Assembly: GCA_035626235.1 (NCBI GenBank)
Contig: DASPOB010000013.1
Location: forward strand, 1 to 54,656
Length of the DNA stretch: 54,656 nt
Direction of reading: 5' to 3'
Origin: DATFYP01 sp035626235
GTDB lineage: Archaea; Thermoproteota; Nitrososphaeria; Nitrososphaerales; Gagatemarchaeaceae
Below, in pieces: positions 48,817-54,656 of the stretch. The translations under genes were made by a program, and so were the position numbers. Positions within the stretch are counted from its first letter, which is position 1. Each line of letters starts with the position of its first letter. The notes below the pieces were generated by a model that saw only the letters and a list, made by a program, of their open reading frames with translations, was not told the origin of the DNA and did not search any database.

Positions 48817-50659
48817 GGTGCCCGAGTCCTTCTGGCGTGAAGTCCCCGCTGACCAAGTCCTTCTTCATCCATGATGGCATCAGCTCCCTGACAGCTTCCG
48901 ATTCGAACCTACGGTCCATCAGGAAGACCAGCCCTCGTTTTCCCGGGTTTCTTATGTGCCGGCCGGCGGCTTGGAAGGCCTTGCGCAGAGCTGGGAGTCG
49001 GGAGAGCATGAGGAATGAGTCAGGTTCGCCGGAGCGCTTTAGGCAGGCGTACTCGGCGTACAGTATTGGGGACGGCGGAGGTAGAGAGAGCCCCACCACT
49101 ATGACTGCTCCCATCAAGTCTTCTCTGAAGTCTTCCCCCTCCGAAAACCTCCCTCCCTGCACCGCGAATAGGACTGATCCCCTGTGCAGTCGCAGAGAGT
49201 CGAAGAGCTCGGCCGCATCCTGGCTGGAAAACCCCCTGCTCTCCGCAAGCAGGAGCCTCCCCTCGATTCTCCTGGAGACCATGCTGCTGATCGGTTCGAG
49301 GACCGAGTATGAAGGAGCGAACACGCCAACTCCGGTCTCAGTCTGTCTGATGATGGACGCAATCTTTTCAGCGATCTTCGAGTACATCTGGGGGGTTCGC
49401 TCCTTGTACTTCGTGGTTACCCCCGTCTCTATTACGGTCATGACCGACACTGAGGGCTCCGAGGGGACGTGGTAGACAGTAGCACCTGCGGCGCCCAGTC
49501 CCAAAGACCGGGCAAACACGGCCGAAGGGTTCATGGTCGCTGAGATTAGGACCGCACTCTTGAAGCGCCCCAGATGCTCCGCCAGGTCGTGTACTGGATC
49601 GGGGTCGATCAGGGCCAGGGACTGCTCCCATCTCACCAGGACCCCCCTGGTGGAGGTGGTCAGCCTGACCAGGAACTCGCCGACCTTGAGCAACAATGAC
49701 GGCAGCCTGTGCTCGTAGGCCACTGCACCCCACGCAGCCTCCGAACAGGCGGTGAGCTCATACGAGAGATTCTGCAGCCAAGCAGAGCCGTAAGTCTCCC
49801 TGAACTCCTCGAGCACCCTGTCCCTGTCGAGGAGCCAACCCCGGGTCCCGTCCAGGGCCCTCTTTAGGGCGCCACTTAGCTCCCCCAAAGCCAGAGCGAC
49901 CTTGTCCATGAAAAGCCCCTGAGCCTCTCTTGTGGCCCCCTCCAGCTCTTTTGTAGTGAGGGTGGCGGAGTTGACACCTCTCAGGAAGTCGCGGAGATTG
50001 TGAGCCTCGTCGACCACCAGGATGGCTTTCGCCCTCTCGATTGAATTGCGGTCGAAGAGGACGGGGGAGGAGGCTGGGTCGAAGACGTAGTGGTAGGGAA
50101 CGACCGCGAGCTTGGCCTGGGAGACAGCGAGCCGCTCGACCTCGTAAGGGCATACGTGAATCGATTGGGACTTCTTCAACAGGTCTTGGTGGCTGGGAAC
50201 CTCTGCCAATGCATCTCGCACCGCCTGGTCGAACTCGGCGCCCAGCAGTCCTACGTTGAGGAAGTACGAACAAAGGTTGTTGTGGACGTTGAACCAACAA
50301 TACCAGCCAAACGACCGCTGTGGAGGGGGCCTCGGGCTCCCCTGTTTGAGCAGACAGTAGTCGAATTTAGACAGCATCGGCGCGGCGGCGACATGGTGCT
50401 TGCTCTGGAGCCTGGAGAGCTCCTCGATCACCCTCAGAATCTGCCTCTTTGTCCTGCAGGCATAGACGATTCTGCACCCTGTCTGTTCAGCGACGGAGAC
50501 AGCCCCGGCGAGGATTGCGGCCGTCTTGCCGAAGCCGCTCATCGCCTCGGCCATGAGAATCCCTCCAGAGAGGCAAGTTTGGCGAACTTGCAACGCTAGC
50601 TCCTTCTGCCCGGGGCGGAAAGAGTCGTAGGCGAATACTTCCTCTATTTCCACACGCAA
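48788..50659 (-). CDS. XPD/Rad3-family DNA helicase with iron-sulphur cluster
   Basis: About 623 residues. 5'-3' helicase of repair. Walker A is AMSGFGKTA (usual APTGTGKT-like), and DEAH is in VVDEAHNLRDF (about 217). The four FeS cysteines are placed in order: FDYCLL, WYCWF, NLCSYF and HVCPYEV (about 101-170). Helicase domain 2 has LISATMNPS, FAPSYSV, GGRFSEGEDF and QAAGRHIRNP. The start is TTG 50659 or GTG 50653; a TATA box (GCTAAAATAC) lies near 50681, 28 bases before GTG 50653. It follows the HD gene but probably has its own promoter. Confidence 0.9.
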   Translation of the reverse strand: MRVEIEEVFAYDSFRPGQKELALQVRQTCLSGGILMAEAMSGFGKTAAILAGAVSVAEQTGCRIVYACRTKRQILRVIEELSRLQSKHHVAAAPMLSKFDYCLLKQGSPRPPPQRSFGWYCWFNVHNNLCSYFLNVGLLGAEFDQAVRDALAEVPSHQDLLKKSQSIHVCPYEVERLAVSQAKLAVVPYHYVFDPASSPVLFDRNSIERAKAILVVDEAHNLRDFLRGVNSATLTTKELEGATREAQGLFMDKVALALGELSGALKRALDGTRGWLLDRDRVLEEFRETYGSAWLQNLSYELTACSEAAWGAVAYEHRLPSLLLKVGEFLVRLTTSTRGVLVRWEQSLALIDPDPVHDLAEHLGRFKSAVLISATMNPSAVFARSLGLGAAGATVYHVPSEPSVSVMTVIETGVTTKYKERTPQMYSKIAEKIASIIRQTETGVGVFAPSYSVLEPISSMVSRRIEGRLLLAESRGFSSQDAAELFDSLRLHRGSVLFAVQGGRFSEGEDFREDLMGAVIVVGLSLPPPSPILYAEYACLKRSGEPDSFLMLSRLPALRKAFQAAGRHIRNPGKRGLVFLMDRRFESEAVRELMPSWMKKDLVSGDFTPEGLGHLTRDFWGAG

Positions 50660-50689
50660 GTAGGCGCGGACAGTATTTTAGCTCCGCGA

Positions 50690-51985
50690 CTAGACGGAAA
50701 TCCTCGTCGTGTAGTTCTCATCCCCGAACAATCTCGCGGTCGCCCTTTCGACTGCACTCCTATGTTCCTGGGTCGTGTAGACCCGAATCACATCCATGAA
50801 ACCGGCTATGGAACTGACGAGAGGGAGGTCGCTGATCGGAATCGCCGTGACTCTCGTTTTCTCCCCTTCCCTCCGGAACACCCGGATTTGGGTAAGCGCT
50901 TCCCTGGAGGAAGTATACGGGACGGAGGGGGTCGTCGGCACATCTAGGAATACGTGCATCCTGTTGACCTTGGCGCCTTCGGCGAGGTCGGAGATGACTT
51001 GGTTCCTGAGCGTTCCCTTGTCGAAGAGTTGCTCCACGACCCTGTCCTTTCTCTGCACGAGCCGCTCGAAGACGCATTTGACCAACCTCCGATTCAAGAA
51101 GTCCACCGCGAGTCTCCTGGCTTCCTTCAGCTCGGCAGTCGACTGATCGAGGTGGGCGAGCTGGTGAAGCACGACCTCGTCAGTAAGGTCTAGGTACCGG
51201 TCTAGGTCGGTAAGGTCGGTAAGACCCAGGGCACCGTCTGCGAGTTGCATCGAATGCACGAGCATGAGTTCGGCCGCGCGGACGGTCCTATGGAAGTAAA
51301 CGGCCTTGAACATCTGGTAGCGGGCCAGGAGCAGGGCCTCGAAAGCGTGAAGTGCCGCGCCGTCGAGGACGAGGCGGTCTTCTACTGTCTGGAGAGAATC
51401 CACTATCCTCTGGATGTCCACAGCGCCGTACTCCACCCCCGTGAAGTACGAATCCCTGAGGAGATAGTCCATGATGTCGGCGCTCAGCCCCCCGGCGATG
51501 ATTTCGTTCATGAACCTGGGTTTGCCGCCCTGCCTGCCGACGGCGAAAGCGGACATCTGCCTGGGGGAGAAGCCGTGCTTCTGCAGGATGTCCCCGACGG
51601 ATGTCTCACGGACAATCCTTTCGGATATGTCTTCGTGAGTCGTTCCCGACTTCTCGCTGAGCACCTCCTCGTACATGTGGGAGAAGGGTCCGTGGCCGAC
51701 GTCGTGAAGCAGGGCCGCGAGCCTGACCTCCTGAGCTTGGTCTTTGCTGAGCCCGGAGGTCGTCGCCAAGGACTCGGCAACCTCCCCAGCAAGGTGCATG
51801 GTTCCAATCACGTGTTCGAAGCGAGTATGGACCGCCCCCGGAAACACGAGATACGAGCCTGCGAGCTGGTGGACCCTTCGGAGCCTCTGAAGAAAGGGGG
51901 AGTCAATCAACTCACGTTCGACCTCGGTCACTTTGACGTAGCCGTGAACAGGATCTCTGATTTCGGCCACAGGTTTCAACATCAA
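50690..51985 (-). CDS. HD-domain phosphohydrolase, dGTPase/SAMHD1-like
   Basis: 431 residues. The metal site has RFEHVIGTMHLA (about 58), LLHDVGHGPFSHMYE (about 92) and SADIMDYLLRDS (about 175), the H...HD...D pattern of nucleotide triphosphohydrolases. RDPVHGYVKV at the N-terminus is the family signature. The last 100 residues are less conserved. It overlaps the dTMP kinase by four bases. dNTP hydrolysis is likely by family; the actual nucleotide is not shown. Confidence 0.88.
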   Translation of the reverse strand: MMLKPVAEIRDPVHGYVKVTEVERELIDSPFLQRLRRVHQLAGSYLVFPGAVHTRFEHVIGTMHLAGEVAESLATTSGLSKDQAQEVRLAALLHDVGHGPFSHMYEEVLSEKSGTTHEDISERIVRETSVGDILQKHGFSPRQMSAFAVGRQGGKPRFMNEIIAGGLSADIMDYLLRDSYFTGVEYGAVDIQRIVDSLQTVEDRLVLDGAALHAFEALLLARYQMFKAVYFHRTVRAAELMLVHSMQLADGALGLTDLTDLDRYLDLTDEVVLHQLAHLDQSTAELKEARRLAVDFLNRRLVKCVFERLVQRKDRVVEQLFDKGTLRNQVISDLAEGAKVNRMHVFLDVPTTPSVPYTSSREALTQIRVFRREGEKTRVTAIPISDLPLVSSIAGFMDVIRVYTTQEHRSAVERATARLFGDENYTTRISV

Positions 51986-52638
51986 GAGGGTCTTGCCCCT
52001 GAAGCTCCTGGGACTGGCCGCCCCCTCGCGGCCAGGATTTCGGAGACTGCCGATGTGATGAGCTGGCTCGTGCCCTGGATTCCTTGGTCAGCGTTGACCG
52101 TGGTCCACCCGAATTCCTTGCTCAGTCGGAGGTAGGCGTGACGGACCCGCTCCTGAAACGGGACGTTCCGCTCGTAGTTGTCTTTGCGGGTTCCTCTACG
52201 GGTGACTAGCCCTGACGGCGGAGCGTCTAGGACGAGAACCAGGTCGGGTTTGGGGAGTCCTTCCTCAAGGCCTATCAGCCACGGCAGGCTCAGCCCCCTC
52301 GCAGTCCCATACGCGAAGTTTGATGGGGAGTACCTGTTGACGACCACCACTTCAGAGCTGGCCAGCATTCTCTCGATTTCCGCCTTCCTCTCCCATCTGT
52401 TGATGGCGTACAGCATGTGTCCGACTTCGGCTGAGTAAGTCCGATCGCCGTGAAGGTAGCTCTTGATTTCACCGCCGATCACAGTGCTGTAATCTGGAAA
52501 TGAAATAAGACCCGACGCTACTTTTCTGGACCTGAGCCATGCCGCCAAGAGCGAGCTTTGGGTTCTCTTCCCCACCGCGTCGATTCCCTCGATTGCCACT
52601 AGGAGAGCCTTCGGCCTTTCCACGGGCCTCACGCGCAC
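51982..52638 (-). CDS. tmk: Thymidylate kinase
   Basis: 218 residues. Makes dTDP from dTMP. P-loop EGIDAVGKRTQSS (about 17), FPDYS (about 47), the DRW-like NRYSPSNFAYG (about 100), and the lid with RRGTRKDNYERN (about 150). GTG start. It is coupled to the HD phosphohydrolase, so one message carries a dNTP-synthesis and a probable dNTP-breakdown enzyme. Confidence 0.93.
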   Translation of the reverse strand: MRVRPVERPKALLVAIEGIDAVGKRTQSSLLAAWLRSRKVASGLISFPDYSTVIGGEIKSYLHGDRTYSAEVGHMLYAINRWERKAEIERMLASSEVVVVNRYSPSNFAYGTARGLSLPWLIGLEEGLPKPDLVLVLDAPPSGLVTRRGTRKDNYERNVPFQERVRHAYLRLSKEFGWTTVNADQGIQGTSQLITSAVSEILAARGRPVPGASGARPS

Positions 52639-52659
52639 TTGTTGGTCTAAATCCGTTTC

Positions 52660-54447
52660 TCAGGCCGCCAGTGCGAGCACGAAGAGAATCGCGGTGCAGA
52701 AGCCCGCGAACTTCGAGTACCTCTTGGCGAAACTGGAACTCGCCTGGACGACTGAGGCGAATTCCTCCAAGGCGGACGCCCCGAACAGCCTTGCCTCGCC
52801 CGTCAGCTTTCCCGACCCATAGCGGCAGGGCGAAAGTCTGGACTCCGCCAGCCTGGCGAGCTTCACAGCCAGTCCCTTTATCGACTCGACCGGGGTGTCC
52901 TCGCCCAGGGCCTTGTAGCCCCTGGCGACGGTGAGGCCCTTGGCTGCAAGGTCGTGGCTGTCAGAGGTGCAGAACTCGATGAGGTTGTACCCCGCCGATT
53001 CCAGGGCCTGCGACACCTCTTCGTGGACGACGGGGACGGCGTTGTTCGCGTCCGCAAGAATCAGGACCGACTTCACGCCCTCCGCTTCAAACATGACGAG
53101 CCCCACCCCGTTCTCCGTGATGTCTGCCCCCGCCGAGAAGTCTGTTTCGCTCGAATGGGCATAGGCTATTCTCATGGATTTGGCCTGCGCCCCACCTACG
53201 AGGCCGAATAACTTGTTCCAGCCTGGGTCGGAGGTGTCGGGGTTCTCCCGCCCGTGGCTGATTGAGTTGTGGGCGTCGACTACGGATGCATCAAATCCTA
53301 CCTTCGAAGCAGCAAGCGAGAGTTCGTCCTCCACGCGAGGTTCGAGGTCGTCCGAACCGAGAGGTGCAAAGGAGATCGTCAACAGCAGGTCTCTCCCGAA
53401 TGCCGTCGAGGTGACGACCGCCTTCCCTACGCTTGAGCTGACCGGCCCGCCGATGGTTCCCGGTTGGATTGGCTCCACCGCCTTTGCAAGATCCCTGATC
53501 GCCGAGGCGTACGCCACCGCTTCGTTGTTGCTCGCCAAGTTCCTCTCGTGGCCACCCGGCCTGTGGAGCACCATGACCGGCCCCAGCCCCTTGAACTCCC
53601 TGGTCACCAGCCCGGGGAGGTTGTAGCTGCCGACGGGGAAGAACGGACCCGGGTGCACTCCCGGCATCACGATGAATATGTCGCCGTCTTGTTTCTGGAA
53701 CCTCATCACCTTGGTAGTGACTGTGGTGGGTTCAGCGTGGTCCTGAATTATTGTTTCGAGGTCCATCGCTCTCCCGCTGGTCCACGTCTTCATGAAAGCT
53801 TGGAAGAGGGCTATCACACCGTGGCCGCGGCTAGTCTTCCGCCGTGCCAAGAGGATAGGGAAAGCGACGATGATTGCGAGGGCCGCCAGAGCCGCCAAGC
53901 CTGAAACTACCGTGAGGAGACTTTCGGGCGGCATGGACCCTATCGCCAGGAAGGTTCCAACCGGGTGTACCAGCGCCAAGGCCGCAGATAGAGAGGTGCT
54001 GCTGGTGAACGCACCCCTGATTACCAGAAACTCCAGCCCGATACAGACGAACGCGGAGAACATTATCACGCTTGCCAGCGGTTGGTCGGAGCCGACGATG
54101 GCGGAATAGGCCCACCCGATTCCCGTGAATAGGAGCCAGACGAGCTGGCTGGCGATGAGTACCGCGGTCATCCTCCTGAAGGTGGCAATCGTCGCACCGT
54201 CCTTGATAGCCAGGGCGCTAGAAAGCGCTGAAGCGGAGAGCAATAACACGGCAAGAGAGGCCAGGAAGGCGACCGGCCATTGCCCTCCTCGGGCGACAAG
54301 ACCGAGGAGAAGGCATGCCAGTACCGCTAGTGCGATCAACGCTGCGGTCTGCGGCAGGACGAAAAGATGCCTGTACCTTGCCGCGAGGGCCTCGGTGGCC
54401 GACCGCTTTGTGGCTGGAAGTTCAGCGGAGGAGGATGTTGACTGCAA
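52660..54447 (-). CDS. DUF2070 membrane protein
   Basis: 595 residues. The N-terminal part has about six or seven membrane helices (to about 200). It is followed by a large soluble domain with FIVMPGVHPGPFFPVGSYNLPG, VLHRPGGHERNLAS and VDAHNSISHG: three histidine-containing motifs that look like a hydrolase metal site. One more membrane helix closes the C-terminus. DUF2070 is an archaeal family whose function is unknown. TTG 54447 lies inside the end of Sec61-beta. Its link to Sec61-beta may point to envelope or protein-export work, which is inference. Confidence 0.9.
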   Translation of the reverse strand: MQSTSSSAELPATKRSATEALAARYRHLFVLPQTAALIALAVLACLLLGLVARGGQWPVAFLASLAVLLLSASALSSALAIKDGATIATFRRMTAVLIASQLVWLLFTGIGWAYSAIVGSDQPLASVIMFSAFVCIGLEFLVIRGAFTSSTSLSAALALVHPVGTFLAIGSMPPESLLTVVSGLAALAALAIIVAFPILLARRKTSRGHGVIALFQAFMKTWTSGRAMDLETIIQDHAEPTTVTTKVMRFQKQDGDIFIVMPGVHPGPFFPVGSYNLPGLVTREFKGLGPVMVLHRPGGHERNLASNNEAVAYASAIRDLAKAVEPIQPGTIGGPVSSSVGKAVVTSTAFGRDLLLTISFAPLGSDDLEPRVEDELSLAASKVGFDASVVDAHNSISHGRENPDTSDPGWNKLFGLVGGAQAKSMRIAYAHSSETDFSAGADITENGVGLVMFEAEGVKSVLILADANNAVPVVHEEVSQALESAGYNLIEFCTSDSHDLAAKGLTVARGYKALGEDTPVESIKGLAVKLARLAESRLSPCRYGSGKLTGEARLFGASALEEFASVVQASSSFAKRYSKFAGFCTAILFVLALAA

Positions 54448-54586
54448 TTGACGCAGCTATCAGCACAATCGAGCCAATCAGGACTATTTCAGGCCGTATC
54501 TTCACGCCCTGCGTGGATTCGTTGAAGAAGGTGAGGAGGCCTGCGCTCGATGCGGGCATTGGTGCGTTGTTTTTCTTGCTGCTCAT
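54422..54586 (-). CDS. secG: Preprotein translocase subunit Sec61-beta (SecG analogue)
   Basis: 54 residues, tail-anchored subunit of the SecY translocon. A polar N-terminus (SSKKNNAPMPASSAGLL), the conserved FFNESTQGVKIRPEIVL, and one membrane helix at the end (IGSIVLIAASIAVNIL) are typical. The DUF2070 start lies within its last codons. A TATA box is 28 bases upstream. Confidence 0.93.
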   Translation of the reverse strand: MSSKKNNAPMPASSAGLLTFFNESTQGVKIRPEIVLIGSIVLIAASIAVNILLR

Positions 54587-54610
54587 TCGAAGGTCTGCAC
54601 CGGCCCACTG

Positions 54611-54618
54611 TTCTTAAG
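54611..54618 (-). promoter_or_regulatory. TATA box for the Sec61-beta operon
   Basis: CTTAAGAA on minus, centred 28 bases before ATG 54586; a leaderless message is expected. Confidence 0.5.
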
Positions 54619-54656
54619 CGTAGCGGCTCGGGGTTTTGTCCATTCTACGGGACACC

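Overview
The window reads as a stretch of archaeal chromosome. It carries archaeal/eukaryote-type information genes: SRP54, Pus10, L21e, RpoF, RpoL, TFS, L44e, S27e, eIF2-alpha, Nop10, Csl4, Dph2, Dph6, primase PriS, GINS, PCNA, an XPD-like helicase, AglB and Sec61-beta. Many genes have a TATA-like box 23-30 bases before the start codon, so leaderless transcripts are probably common. Starts other than ATG are frequent (TTG, GTG, and apparently one CTG and one ACG). Two exported proteins end in a PEFG-like sorting tail (VPQFG, VPEFP). Together with the PCNA and ribosomal sequences this points to the Nitrososphaeria/Thaumarchaeota side of the Thermoproteota; that placement is an inference, and a Bathyarchaeia or Thermoplasmata relative is not excluded. 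No rRNA, tRNA, CRISPR array, IS element or prophage was seen.

Layout. 1-9.0 kb is an accessory region: an ABC-2 exporter (running off the left edge), a tiny zinc finger, an isochorismatase-fold protein, two small membrane proteins, a Cas4-like nuclease coupled to a DUF123 GIY-YIG protein, and a very large membrane-anchored S53 protease. 9.3-18.6 kb holds an unrecognised gene, a thiol-redox module (ArsR-like regulator, small membrane protein, a CcdA that appears circularly permuted, a DipZ-like thioredoxin), a HAD phosphatase, an AlkZ-like glycosylase, cysteine synthase, an HtrA protease and Dph6. 18.8-20.7 kb has an exported protein and a blue-copper protein. 20.8-26.0 kb is the co-directional run SRP54-Pus10-L21e-RpoF-DUF655-KsgA-TrmJ. 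26.0-29.2 kb carries an RNA methyltransferase-like protein, an SPFH protein and a nuclease-like/ribbon-helix-helix protein.

29.3-36.8 kb is an information-processing cluster: L10e-Dph2-Csl4-RpoL-TFS on plus, PriS-GINS and PCNA on minus, then L44e-S27e-eIF2-alpha-Nop10 on plus. 36.8-40.9 kb on minus has the glycine-cleavage proteins GcvT and GcvH, then the oligosaccharyltransferase. 40.9-41.1 kb is a GC-rich gene-free stretch full of hairpins. 41.3-48.8 kb on plus has a zinc ribbon, topoisomerase IA, two small proteins, a ClC transporter, a FAD oxidoreductase and a RuvC-like protein, with a degenerate RecA-like gene on minus. 48.8-54.6 kb on minus reads Sec61-beta, DUF2070, dTMP kinase, HD phosphohydrolase, XPD-like helicase.

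Genes are tightly packed. Start/stop overlaps of 1-4 bases link many neighbours, and several convergent pairs overlap at their 3' ends. The most unusual single observation is the CcdA-family protein whose first transmembrane hairpin is found at its C-terminus.
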